Positions 19,873-28,393 of a stretch of DNA of 64,000 nucleotides are shown here, in pieces. The notes below the pieces were generated by a model. It saw nothing but the letters and a program-made list of their open reading frames with translations. It was not told the origin of the DNA and did not search any database. How positions within the stretch are numbered: the stretch's first letter is position 1; each line of letters starts with the position of its first letter. Location: the NCBI RefSeq assembly GCF_000381025.1, contig NZ_KB905813.1, forward strand, positions 540,716 through 604,715, given 5' to 3'. The position numbers and the translations under genes were made by a program. Source of the stretch: Streptomyces sulphureus DSM 40104 (GTDB lineage Bacteria; Actinomycetota; Actinomycetes; Streptomycetales; Streptomycetaceae).

Positions 19873-20505
19873 ATGCGCACCGTCCACGTCGTCACGCACC
19901 CCGAGGCGACGCACCACGTCGAGCGCGTCGTCGGCGGCTGGCACGACTCGGAGTTGACCGACGCCGGCCTCCGCGCGGCGGCCTCCGCCGCGAAGGCGCT
20001 GCGAGCACGCATACCGGACGGCGCCGAAGTGCAACTCTTCTCCTCGGACTTGCGGCGCACCCGGCAGACGGCCGAGGAGATCGCCGCGGCGCTCGGCGTG
20101 CCGCCCGTCCTCGACCGCAGGCTGCGGGAGAAGTCCTACGGGGAGGCGGAAGGCAGGCCGCAGGAGTGGCTCGACCGGCGGTTCGTCCCGCCGCCCGAGG
20201 CGGGGGAGCGGCTCGACCACGACGAGGGAGTCGAGGGCTCGGAGACCAAGGCGGCGTGGGCACGGCGCGTCTACGCGGCGATGGACGCGATCGTGCGACT
20301 CCCGTGCGCGCAGCAGGTCGTCGTCACGCACGGCGGTTCGCTGACGTTCGTCGTGGCGCACTGGATCGGGATGCCGCTGGAGACGGTGGGCCGCGCCGCC
20401 TTCCGCGCGCCCTCCGGCAGCATCACCACGCTCCACGAGGACGGCTACTTCCACAACCGGCAGGTCGTAGGACTCGGCGACGCCCGCCACCTCGAGTCCG
20501 CCTGA
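19873..20505 (+). CDS. Histidine-phosphatase-superfamily protein, atypical first motif
   Basis: 210 residues from ATG with GAGGAGAG upstream. Phosphoglycerate-mutase-like features are SSDLRRTRQTAEEIAAALG and VVVTHGGSLTFVVAHWIG (second catalytic His). The first motif, which is normally RHG, reads VVTHPEATHHVE: the Arg is Thr and the Gly is Pro, although the His is kept. The loss of the phosphate-clamping Arg may mean altered activity. It is divergent from the secreted hydrolase and converges on the PAP2-like gene with a five-nt gap. Confidence 0.8.
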   Translation: MRTVHVVTHPEATHHVERVVGGWHDSELTDAGLRAAASAAKALRARIPDGAEVQLFSSDLRRTRQTAEEIAAALGVPPVLDRRLREKSYGEAEGRPQEWLDRRFVPPPEAGERLDHDEGVEGSETKAAWARRVYAAMDAIVRLPCAQQVVVTHGGSLTFVVAHWIGMPLETVGRAAFRAPSGSITTLHEDGYFHNRQVVGLGDARHLESA

Positions 20506-20510
20506 ACACC

Positions 20511-21131
20511 TCAGCGCGCCACGGCGAACAGCGCGGCCGCGACGGCGCCGAGGGCGGTGCCGTAGACGAGTTGAGCCCAGGTGTGCGCCTTGAGGACGCG
20601 CCGGGACCAGCCGCTCACCAGCACGAGCAGCACGCTCGGCAGGGCGGGGAGGCCGAAGACGAGCAGGAGGATCGTCACGGTGCCGCCGGCGACGGCGTTG
20701 TGCGCCGAGATCTGCCACCACACGGTCACCACGAGGACGGACGCGAGCCCGCCGAGCATCGCGACGACGAGCGCCGACACGTCACGGGGCGCATCCAGCG
20801 CAAGGAGCAGGACGACGCCGCCCGCGACGGAGAGCAGGCTCGCGCCGAACGGCACCAGGCGCTGCCGCCGGACACGGACATGCCTGTCGCTCAACCGGCC
20901 CCGCCGCACGCCGAGTTGCACGAGGGCGAGCGGGACGGCGCCGCAGAAGGCCCCGGCGAGAAGGCCCCACCCGACCCCCGCGAAGCTGCGGGTGCTGTGC
21001 CAGCCGACGAGGAGGAGCAACGCGACGACGAGGTGCGCAGGTGCGAGGAGCTCGGTGGCGACCTTCGCCGCCTTCACCCTCGGGCCCGCTCCCGCGTAGG
21101 CGGGCGGCGCGGGAGGCGTGAACGTGCTCAT
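20511..21131 (-). CDS. PAP2-like integral membrane protein, degenerate
   Basis: 206 residues with five or six hydrophobic segments. The last half resembles PAP2 (lipid phosphatase) proteins: SAHNAVAGGTVTILLLVFG in place of the PSGH motif, then SRRVLKAHTWAQLVYGTALG in place of SRxxxxxHxxxD. The final acidic residue is Gln and the KxxxxxxRP motif is not evident, so phosphatase activity is doubtful. ATG 21131 has GGAG upstream. A membrane phosphatase relative of unknown role. Confidence 0.6.
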   Translation of the reverse strand: MSTFTPPAPPAYAGAGPRVKAAKVATELLAPAHLVVALLLLVGWHSTRSFAGVGWGLLAGAFCGAVPLALVQLGVRRGRLSDRHVRVRRQRLVPFGASLLSVAGGVVLLLALDAPRDVSALVVAMLGGLASVLVVTVWWQISAHNAVAGGTVTILLLVFGLPALPSVLLVLVSGWSRRVLKAHTWAQLVYGTALGAVAAALFAVAR

Positions 21132-21377
21132 GGCGGGGCTCCGTCGGAAGAGGCTTGCGCGACCACCGCACCTTACGCGGCGGAGCCGGTGCGCCCCGCC
21201 GTCTGCGCCCCGCCGGGGCAACTCGACCGCAACTCGACCGCCCGCAGGACCGACTCCGACCCGTGCGAGGGCGGACGCAGGCATCCCGGGTGAACCGCGC
21301 GGTGCCCGTGTGGCGTCCGTGACCTGTGGGAGGAGCCGAACCGCGGCTCCGACGACGTGTGCGACGAGGAGAGTTAC

Positions 21378-22301
21378 GTGACGGTCGGCGAAAGGGCGCG
21401 CACGGTGCGCCGGTTGTACGCGGCGGCGCTGGTGCCGACGGGAGGGGCCGCCGTCACCGGGCTCGCCGTCGTCGTGGGCGTCTTCGTCGCCGGCTGGCCC
21501 GCCCTCGTCGAGGTGATGGCGACGCACCGGAGAGTGCGCGCCTACGAAGATCCGGCGGTCGGCTACATCGACGAGCCCGCGAACCGCATGGAGGTCGTGG
21601 GGAACGTCACGCTGCCGATCTCGGTGGTCCTCGCCTGCGCGCTGCTGGGGGTGATGTGGAACTGCTGCGTGCGGTCGCTCTCCGCGCGGCCGACGTGGCG
21701 GGAGGCGGTCCGGCCCGTCGGCGCGGCCTTCCGGGTGCAGCTCCTCGTCTGGTGCGCCCCTGCGGGGCTCGGCGCCGTCCTTCTCCCGCTTGCGACGTCC
21801 TGGGGCGGGCAACGCCCGGAGCATCTGCAGGACTTCACCCTCGGTCTGATCGCCGTCGTCTTCGCCGTGTCGTTGGTCTGCCTCTCGTTCGCGCCCGTCG
21901 CCGTGGCCCGGGGCGACGCGCGCACCGCACGCGAAGCCGTGCGCCGCTCGTTCCGGCTCGTCCGGCGCGGTCCCGTGCGGGCCACGCTCAACATGGCGCT
22001 CGCCGTCACCGTCGCGGTCCTCGTTCTGAGTGTCACGGACAGGCCGACGGACCTGGCGACCGTACCGCTGTGGCACGCGGCCGAGGCCGTCACCGGCAAC
22101 CTCTACGTGGGGTACCTGGCGCAGCTCTCCACGGCGCTGCTGCTCGGGATGCTGGTCGCGTTCTTCCTCGTCGTCCCCGCCGTGGCCTTCTCCACCGACC
22201 GGCTGTACGCGCGGCTCGCCGCCCGGCTCCCGTCCGACGAAGGCGACGCCCGACCGACGGGCGCGGAGCGGGAGTCGGCCGTCGGCTCCGGAGGCGCGTA
22301 G
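21378..22301 (+). CDS. Integral membrane protein of unknown function
   Basis: 307 residues from GTG 21378, preceded by GAGGAGAG; an in-frame start 21 nt earlier lacks a ribosome site. About six transmembrane segments alternate with Arg-rich cytoplasmic loops (SARPTWREAVRP, ARGDARTAREAVRRSFRLVRR), the pattern of DUF-type membrane proteins that resemble glycerophosphoryl-diester or permease-like assemblies, but no named family is recognised. The C-terminus is an acidic, disordered cytoplasmic tail. No obvious operon partner. Confidence 0.6.
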   Translation: MTVGERARTVRRLYAAALVPTGGAAVTGLAVVVGVFVAGWPALVEVMATHRRVRAYEDPAVGYIDEPANRMEVVGNVTLPISVVLACALLGVMWNCCVRSLSARPTWREAVRPVGAAFRVQLLVWCAPAGLGAVLLPLATSWGGQRPEHLQDFTLGLIAVVFAVSLVCLSFAPVAVARGDARTAREAVRRSFRLVRRGPVRATLNMALAVTVAVLVLSVTDRPTDLATVPLWHAAEAVTGNLYVGYLAQLSTALLLGMLVAFFLVVPAVAFSTDRLYARLAARLPSDEGDARPTGAERESAVGSGGA

Positions 22302-22362
22302 CCGCGGCGGCGGGCTGCTCCGGGCGGGCCCCCGCGAGGGGAGCCGCCCGGTGCAGCCGCCG

Positions 22363-22920
22363 TCAGCGCGGAGCCGGCGCGGCGTGGGCGAAGCCGCGGC
22401 GGTGCCACAGGAGGCCGCCCGCCGTGTGGGGCGTGCCGGTGATCTCGGTGATGCGGCCGATGAGAATGGTGTGGTCGCCGCCCTCCACCGTGTCGTAACG
22501 CACGCAGTGCAGCCGCAGTTCGGCCTCGGCGAGCGCCGGCGCCGTCGGGCGGTCCGCGTCCGGCGAGGGGACGAGGGGCACCCCGAGGAACCGCTTCTCC
22601 GCGGGGCCGGCGAACCGGCCTGCCAGCGCCTCGTTCCGCGGCCCCGTCAGGTTGACGCAGAACGACGGCGCCGCCGTCAGCGCTGCGTGGGTGCCGGAGC
22701 GCCGGTCGAGGCAGACGAGGAAGAGCGGCGGGTCGAGCGAGAGCGAGGAGACGGCGCTCGCGGTCAGGCCCCGCGGCATACCGGCCTCGTCGTAGCAGGT
22801 GACCACGGTGACGGGGGAGGCGACGGCGGCCATAGCCGCTCGGAACTCCTCGGCGGGTACGGACGGTTGGCGAATCTCGGGCGCAGCCGCGGGGCGGGTG
22901 CTCAGCAGGGCCGTACTCAT
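22363..22920 (-). CDS. Flavin reductase-like FMN-binding protein
   Basis: 185 residues. The fold signature is FRAAMAAVASPVTVVTCYDEAGMPRGLTASAVSSLSLDPPLFLVCL, followed by FCVNLTGPRNEALAGRFAG and the DHTILIGRITEI strand. Such NAD(P)H:flavin reductases supply reduced flavin to a partner monooxygenase or act as FMN oxidoreductases. The gene is last in a tightly packed minus-strand operon, overlapping the dihydroorotase-like gene in an ATGA. The ACAD-fold gene two positions upstream is a candidate two-component partner. Confidence 0.88.
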   Translation of the reverse strand: MSTALLSTRPAAAPEIRQPSVPAEEFRAAMAAVASPVTVVTCYDEAGMPRGLTASAVSSLSLDPPLFLVCLDRRSGTHAALTAAPSFCVNLTGPRNEALAGRFAGPAEKRFLGVPLVPSPDADRPTAPALAEAELRLHCVRYDTVEGGDHTILIGRITEITGTPHTAGGLLWHRRGFAHAAPAPR

Positions 22921-24338
22921 CGTGCTACCTCCGTCTGCTCGTCGGGAGCCGTCGCGGCCGAGGCGAGCCAGCGTCCGGCGGGGTGCCCCGAGACCCCCGT
23001 CCGCACGTCCCACACCACGCGCCCCGAGGCGAGCACGGTGGTGAACCGGCCGGTGAAGAGCCACCCCTCGTACGCGGACCAGCCGCAGCGGGAGGCGACG
23101 TGCGCCGCGGAGAACTGCCAGCGCGTGTCCGGGTCGAGGAGCGCCAGGTCGGCGTCGGCCCCCGGGACGAGGCGCCCCTTGCCCGGCAGGTCGAAGAGGC
23201 GGGCGGGGCCTTCGCCCATCAGGCGTGCGAGGTGCGCCGCCGCGGCGTCGGGCGGGGTGCCGCGCGAGAGCATCCCGGTCCACACGGCCGTCGCCAGTTC
23301 CTGCACCCCGGGGAGGCCGGGCGGCGCCTGCGCCGGGGGGCGGTTCTTCTCCTCGACGGTGTGCGGCGCGTGGTCGCTGCCGAGCGTCGCGGCCTCTCCT
23401 TCCAACACGGCCTGCCAGAGCCGCTCCTGGTCGCGCGAGCTGCGGATCGCGGGTGAAAGGCGGGTGCGGGGGCCGCGGCGTGCGGTGTCGGCGTCCGTGA
23501 ACGACAGGTGGTGGCCCGTGACTTCGAAGGTGACGGGGAGTCCCTCGCCGGCGGCCGCGGTGAGCAGGTCGGCTTCCTCGGCCGAGGAGACGTGCAGGAC
23601 GTGGGTGCGGGTGCCGTGGGTGCGCACGAGCTGCACCACCCGCGCCACGGCCACGATCCCGCCGGAGCGCGGACGGTGGGCCTCGTACTCGCGGTAGGAC
23701 GCCGGGTCCGGCTGCCGGGTGTCGAGCAGGTCGAAGACGTGCTGGTCCTCGGCGTGCAGCACGAGCCGTACCCCGCCGCGTGCGGCCGCCGCGAAGGCCG
23801 CGTCGAGCTGCTCCTCGTCGCGGAAGACCACAGGCGCCGTGTGGTGCCCCGCCATGAAGATCTTCGCCGAGGTGGCGATGTCGGGGGCGAGGTCGGCGAG
23901 GAGGTGCGGGCGGTCGGGGTCGGCGCCGATGTGGAACCGGTGGTCGACCCGTGAACGGCCGGCGATCAGCGCCGCCTTGGCGCGCACCGAGCGCGGATCG
24001 AGCGACGGCGGGCGGGTGTTGGGCATGTCGACGACGGTGGTCACGCCCCCGGCGAGGGCGGCCGCGCTGCCGTGCTCCCAGGTCTCCTTGTACTCCAGGC
24101 CCGGGGTGCGGAAGTGGACGTGCGAGTCGATGAGCCCGGGGAGGACGTACCGCCCCGCCGCGTCGAGGCGCGGCCCGGCCGGGAGCGGGGCCCCGGCGTC
24201 GGGCAGCGCGTCCACGCGGCCGTTGCGCACGACGACGGCGCCGTCGCGCACCCCGTCGGGGGTGACGAGTCGTCCGCCCTCGACGACCAGGTCGGCGTCG
24301 GCTCCGCTGCGGGTGCCGTCCGGTGTCAGCGCATCCAT
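22917..24338 (-). CDS. Dihydroorotase-like cyclic amidohydrolase
   Basis: 473 residues. Metal ligands are visible in order: DSHVHFRTPG (HxH), the carboxylated-lysine region ATSAKIFMAGHH, His in RLVLHAEDQHV, His in THVLHVSSAEEADLL and the Asp of GSDHAPHTVEEK. MPNTRPPS resembles dihydroorotase rather than allantoinase. The family opens or closes cyclic amides and ureides. Primary pyrimidine dihydroorotase normally sits with pyrB and carAB, so this copy, coupled to a flavin reductase, an ACAD-fold protein and AsnB, is likely specialised. It overlaps both neighbours (13 nt upstream, 4 nt downstream). Confidence 0.87.
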   Translation of the reverse strand: MDALTPDGTRSGADADLVVEGGRLVTPDGVRDGAVVVRNGRVDALPDAGAPLPAGPRLDAAGRYVLPGLIDSHVHFRTPGLEYKETWEHGSAAALAGGVTTVVDMPNTRPPSLDPRSVRAKAALIAGRSRVDHRFHIGADPDRPHLLADLAPDIATSAKIFMAGHHTAPVVFRDEEQLDAAFAAAARGGVRLVLHAEDQHVFDLLDTRQPDPASYREYEAHRPRSGGIVAVARVVQLVRTHGTRTHVLHVSSAEEADLLTAAAGEGLPVTFEVTGHHLSFTDADTARRGPRTRLSPAIRSSRDQERLWQAVLEGEAATLGSDHAPHTVEEKNRPPAQAPPGLPGVQELATAVWTGMLSRGTPPDAAAAHLARLMGEGPARLFDLPGKGRLVPGADADLALLDPDTRWQFSAAHVASRCGWSAYEGWLFTGRFTTVLASGRVVWDVRTGVSGHPAGRWLASAATAPDEQTEVAR

Positions 24339-25477
24339 GGCAGACTCACCAGTTCCTTGCAGAGGTCGTTGGTCGGTCCCATCAGAGCCACGGCGCGCAC
24401 GTCGTGGGCGTAGCGGTTGATCGGGTGCGTCTCGACGTAGCCGGCCGAGCCGAGCATGCGCTCCACGTCGGCGACGACCGATTCGCCCGTCGTCGAGGCG
24501 AAGAGCTTGCTGTGGAGAGTCGCCGTCCCCGGGTCCGCGGCGCTGCGCCGGCCCGCACGTTCGACGCTCGCGCGCGCCGCCTCGACGCGGGTGGCGAGGT
24601 CGACCAGGCGGTGCCTGACCGCCTGGTGCCCGAGGAGGCCGCGGCGCTCGGCGTGCCGGTGCGCCGCGTCGAGCGCGGCCTGGGCCACGCCGACGGCGAC
24701 CGCGCCGAGGGAGGCGCCGCTCTCCCGGACGCCGGCGATGATCCGGGCGGCGACGCCCTCGGCGCCGAGCCGTGCCGAGTCCGGGACGTGGCAGTCGCGC
24801 ACCGAGACGAAGCCGGTCGCGGAGCCGCGCATGCCGCTCAGTCGCATCGAAGTGTCGGGCAGCAGGCCGGGGTTGTCGCCGGGGACGAGGAAGAACGTCT
24901 GCCCTGCGGCGCCGTAGGAGGCGTCGGAGGAGTCGGAGGAGGCGCCGTCCGGCGAGGTGCTCTGCGCGAGGACGAGGTAGACGTCGGCGAGGCCCGCGCT
25001 GGTCGTGAAGGACTTCGCGCCGTCGAGCAGCCAGCCGTCGCGGGTGCGGCTCGCCGTGGTGGAGAGCTTCTTCTTGTCGGCCCCCGCGCCGGTCTCGCTC
25101 CAGGCGGAGGCGGCGAGCCAGGTGCCGGAGGCGAGCCGGGGGAGCAGCTCGCCGCGTTGTTCCGCGCTGCCGTGCTCGACGACGCGGGCGCTCACGGCGT
25201 AGTGCTGGAAGAGCATGATCGCCGCCGAGGCGTTGGCGTACGCGACGTCTGCGACAAGGGAGTTGAGCTCCGCGGCGTCGGCGCCCGCGCCGCCGTACTC
25301 GGCGGGCACGGCGGCGCCGAGGAGCCCGGTCTCGCGGAGTACGGCGAGGGCCTCGACGTCGGGGAGGCCGCTGCGGTACGCCGCCTCGGCGCAGTCGGCG
25401 AGCCGCTCGCGGTCGGAGGGGGCGAGGGCGGGTCGGGTGGAAGGGCGGGCGGCGGTCAGACCGTCAAGGGCAGCCAT
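24326..25477 (-). CDS. Acyl-CoA-dehydrogenase-fold flavoprotein lacking the catalytic Glu
   Basis: 383 residues, normal ACAD length. The N-terminal helices read ETGLLGAAVPAEYGGAGADAAEL, the FAD/substrate segment is SAWSETGAGADKKKLSTTASR, and the C-terminal domain has MLGSAGYVETHPINRYAHD. Where dehydrogenases carry YEGTNE, this one has ALMGPTND, so the active-site Glu is replaced by Gly. ACAD-fold N-hydroxylases and other group D flavin monooxygenases also lack that Glu, and a flavin reductase lies in the same operon. A two-component oxygenase is therefore a good hypothesis; an FAD-dependent dehydratase or an inactive subunit is possible. The middle contains a Ser/Asp-rich insertion (SPDGASSDSSDASYG). 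Confidence 0.8.
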   Translation of the reverse strand: MAALDGLTAARPSTRPALAPSDRERLADCAEAAYRSGLPDVEALAVLRETGLLGAAVPAEYGGAGADAAELNSLVADVAYANASAAIMLFQHYAVSARVVEHGSAEQRGELLPRLASGTWLAASAWSETGAGADKKKLSTTASRTRDGWLLDGAKSFTTSAGLADVYLVLAQSTSPDGASSDSSDASYGAAGQTFFLVPGDNPGLLPDTSMRLSGMRGSATGFVSVRDCHVPDSARLGAEGVAARIIAGVRESGASLGAVAVGVAQAALDAAHRHAERRGLLGHQAVRHRLVDLATRVEAARASVERAGRRSAADPGTATLHSKLFASTTGESVVADVERMLGSAGYVETHPINRYAHDVRAVALMGPTNDLCKELVSLPWMR

Positions 25478-26547
25478 GGTGTCTCCTCGGAGGCCGAAGT
25501 GTGCGGGGACGCGGGGGAGTCGGGGGTGCGCTCGCGGAGCAGTCCGGCGTAGTCGACCTGCTTCCGCGCGACGGAGACCCAGGCGAGGTGCCGGTCCGCG
25601 GGCGCGCCCGAGGTGGAGGCGGCGACGCGTACCTCGCCGTCGGTCGTACGGAGCGTCAGCAGCCCCTCGCCCCTGCCCGCCTCGGCGAGCAGCCGCCACG
25701 GGACGCTGTCGGTGATCTCCGCCGCCGAGCCGAGGCAGACCGCACCGGTCAGGGCGACGGTCGGGTGCCAGGAGGGCACGGAGACCGCCCGCACGGCGAG
25801 GCGCTGCGGCCCGTCCGGCAGGAGCGCCGCGATCTTGGGGAACGCCCCGTGCGGGTCCCAGCCCTGCGCCTCGCAGACGGTGCGGCGTACCTGGAGCATC
25901 CGCGCGAAGAGCGCCGGGTCGTCGGCGAAGAGACCGTCGACGCTTCCCGCTCCCAGGTCGGCGGCGGAGACCAGGACGTAGGGGTTGCCCATGGAGACGA
26001 GCGAGACCTCCAACGAGCCCCCGCCGAAAGGGATTCGGGTCCGCGGCTCGCCCGCGAGCAGCAGGTCGCCGAGCGGGCGCGGCGGGGAGCAGAGGAAGTG
26101 CGCGGTGAAGCGGGTGCCGCCCGTCGAGGTTTCCTCGACCTCGCAGACGACGTTGTCGCCGTTGTTGAGGACGTTCACCCGCACACGGCACCCCGGCACG
26201 AGCGGCTGGATCATCCCGGTGCGCGCGGCCGCCTCCACGGCGGCGAGGATCGAGTGGCCGCAGGAGCCGCGGACGTCGAAGGCGTCGTCGCTCCCGGGGA
26301 GGGACTGCACGAAGCGGTAGTCGAGATCGAAGAGCGGATGGCGGGACGGGCGCACGAGCGCGTTCTTCAGAACGCCGTCGGTGCCGCGCGCCGCCAACTC
26401 GCCCCGCAGCGCGGTGAGTGCGCCGAGCTGGCCCGTCTGCGACTCGGGGAGCTCCCGGGCGTCGAGGACCGCCGTGGGGCAGGGGGCGCCGTGCGCCCTC
26501 GCCAGCGCGGTCGAGAGGGGGACGGCCGGTGCCGTCGGTGCGTTCAT
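25456..26547 (-). CDS. PrpF-family isomerase/racemase (diaminopimelate-epimerase fold)
   Basis: 363 residues. TDGVLKNALVRPSRHPLFDLDYRF, GSCGHSILAAVEAAARTGM and GGSLEVSLVSMGNPYVLVSAADLG are PrpF-type motifs. PrpF and 4-oxalomesaconate tautomerase move a double bond by proton transfer, using the same two-domain fold as diaminopimelate epimerase. The Cys in GSCGH and a second Lys or Cys position are catalytic candidates. It overlaps AsnB by four nt (ATGA) and the ACAD-fold gene by 22 nt. In this context it could epimerise or isomerise an amino-acid-like intermediate; the substrate is unknown. Confidence 0.85.
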   Translation of the reverse strand: MNAPTAPAVPLSTALARAHGAPCPTAVLDARELPESQTGQLGALTALRGELAARGTDGVLKNALVRPSRHPLFDLDYRFVQSLPGSDDAFDVRGSCGHSILAAVEAAARTGMIQPLVPGCRVRVNVLNNGDNVVCEVEETSTGGTRFTAHFLCSPPRPLGDLLLAGEPRTRIPFGGGSLEVSLVSMGNPYVLVSAADLGAGSVDGLFADDPALFARMLQVRRTVCEAQGWDPHGAFPKIAALLPDGPQRLAVRAVSVPSWHPTVALTGAVCLGSAAEITDSVPWRLLAEAGRGEGLLTLRTTDGEVRVAASTSGAPADRHLAWVSVARKQVDYAGLLRERTPDSPASPHTSASEETPWLPLTV

Positions 26548-28388
26548 GCCGCTGCTCCTTCCAGCGCGTGCGGTGCCTGTACCGCGGTGTCGAACCGGGT
26601 GGCGGCGTCGAAGAACTGACGTCGCCAGAGCTGGTGGCCCATGAGGGACCACAGTGCGAGCGAGGCGGTGTCCGAGGGGCGTTCGGCCTGCTCGGTGAAG
26701 AGCGCCTCCACGGTGTCGCCGCGCAACCGCCCGTCGGCGCGGAGCGATACGGGCGAGAGCACGTCCCGCGCCATTTCCCAGAGGCGCTGCCCCGGCGCGA
26801 GCATGGCGGTGACGGGGAGCGTGAACGGCTGCTTGGGGCGGTCGAGGACGGCGTCGGGGACGAGGCCGCCGGCCGCCGCGTAGAGCGCGCGTTTGACGCC
26901 TGCCGAGGTGAGGCGGTGCGCGTCGGGCAGCCCCGCGGCGAAGCGGACGATCGCGGGCTGGCAGAAGGGGATGCGGGCCTCGACCGAGGACGCCATCGAG
27001 AGGTGGTCGACGCGGCGCAGATGGTAGGCGGGCAGCCGGTACCGCTGCTCGGCTTCGCAGATGCGGGTGAGGCGGCTCCCGTTGCCGTGCTCCAGGGCGG
27101 CGTGCAGTTCCGGCGGCAGGGCGGGGCGCGCGCGGACGGTCGCCGCGTAGTCGTCGGTGTAGAGGCGGGCGCGGAGCGCGCGGGGTACGGCGGCGAGGTG
27201 GTCGAGGTAGGCGCCCGACCAGTCGGCGCCCTCGGGGGCCGCGAGCGCCTGGCTCATGCGCGCGTAGCCGGCGAAGAGTTCGTCGGCGGCGTCGCCCGTG
27301 AGCGCCACCTTGAAGCCGGCGTCGCGGACGGCGCGGAAGAGCGAGAAGGTGCTGAGCGTGATCGGGTCGGCGTTGGGCTGGCCGAGGTGCCAGACGACGT
27401 CGGAGAGGAGCTCGGGGAAGGAGGCCGGGTCGATCTCCACCTGGTGGTGCGTGGTGCCGACGGACTCGGCGACGCGGGCTGCGTAGGCGCGTTCGTCGCC
27501 GGGCCAGCGGCCGGTGTAGGCGATGTTGAAGGTGTGGAGGGCGCCGCGTGCCGCGCGTGCGGCGAGGGCGGTGACGAGGCTGGAGTCGAGCCCGCCCGAG
27601 GTGATGGCCGCCACGGGCACGTCCGCGGTGAGGAGCCGGGAGACCTCCGTCTCCAGCGCGGCGCGCAGCTCTCCGCCCGCCTCCTCCAGCGAACGCCCGG
27701 GGGCCGCGCCTTCGGCACTCTCGTATCCGAGGGGGCGCTCGCTGATGCGCAGCCCGTCCGTGCGCGAGGCGGTGGCGGTGGCCGCGGGCGGCAGCACGTC
27801 GATCCCCTCGAACATGGTGCGTTCGCCGAACGGGGTCTTCGACGTCAGGTAGGCGTCGAGCCCGAGCTCGTCCTCGCGGGCGCGGACGTCGGGGAAGCTC
27901 AGCAGCGCAGGTATCTCGGAGGCGAAGTGGAGGACCCCGGTACGCGAATCCCAGGAGTAGTAGAGGGACTTCATGCCGGCCGGGTCGGTGGCGAGGACGA
28001 GCCGCGGCTCGGCGCGCAGGTCGATCACGGCGACCGCGAACATGCCGTCGAGGTGCTCGGCGAAGGAGTCGCCGTAGGTGAGGTAGAGCGCCGGGAGGAT
28101 GGACCCGTCGCAGCGGTCCTCGAAGCGGAAGCCGCGTCCGCGCAGGCGTGCGCGGAGCTCGTCGTGGTTGTAGAGCTCACCGTTGAACACGACGACGACC
28201 CCGTCGTGGTGATAGGGCTGGGCACCGCCCTGCGGGTCCATGATCGACAGACGGTTGTTGCCGAGTGCCCAGTCGGCTCCGCGGACGAACGAGCGGGCGT
28301 CCGGGCCGCCGTGGTGCAGCAGCGCTGCGGCGGTGCGCAGTTCGCGGTCGCCGGTGCGGGTGTTGAAGGTTCCGTAGATGCGGCACAT
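26544..28388 (-). CDS. asnB: Asparagine synthetase B-type amidotransferase
   Basis: 614 residues. After Met, the glutaminase nucleophile Cys2 is intact (MCRIYGTFN), with NNRLSIMDPQGGAQP and FNGELYNHDELR of the Ntn domain. The synthetase half has the pyrophosphate loop ITSGGLDSSLVTALA, LTGDAADELFAGY and SSVEARIPF. It therefore has what is needed to hydrolyse Gln and activate a carboxylate with ATP. AsnB homologues in biosynthetic clusters make amides or beta-lactams other than asparagine. The placement inside a compact operon with PrpF, ACAD-fold and dihydroorotase-like genes argues for such a role. The start follows the cupin gene by five nt. Confidence 0.9.
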   Translation of the reverse strand: MCRIYGTFNTRTGDRELRTAAALLHHGGPDARSFVRGADWALGNNRLSIMDPQGGAQPYHHDGVVVVFNGELYNHDELRARLRGRGFRFEDRCDGSILPALYLTYGDSFAEHLDGMFAVAVIDLRAEPRLVLATDPAGMKSLYYSWDSRTGVLHFASEIPALLSFPDVRAREDELGLDAYLTSKTPFGERTMFEGIDVLPPAATATASRTDGLRISERPLGYESAEGAAPGRSLEEAGGELRAALETEVSRLLTADVPVAAITSGGLDSSLVTALAARAARGALHTFNIAYTGRWPGDERAYAARVAESVGTTHHQVEIDPASFPELLSDVVWHLGQPNADPITLSTFSLFRAVRDAGFKVALTGDAADELFAGYARMSQALAAPEGADWSGAYLDHLAAVPRALRARLYTDDYAATVRARPALPPELHAALEHGNGSRLTRICEAEQRYRLPAYHLRRVDHLSMASSVEARIPFCQPAIVRFAAGLPDAHRLTSAGVKRALYAAAGGLVPDAVLDRPKQPFTLPVTAMLAPGQRLWEMARDVLSPVSLRADGRLRGDTVEALFTEQAERPSDTASLALWSLMGHQLWRRQFFDAATRFDTAVQAPHALEGAAA

Positions 28389-28393
28389 CACTC

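Noticed and set aside
26544..28388. AsnB homologue as a lasso-peptide cyclase
   Set aside because: Cys2 and the full glutaminase domain are present, while lasso cyclases lack the nucleophile; no lasso precursor or B protein is nearby.
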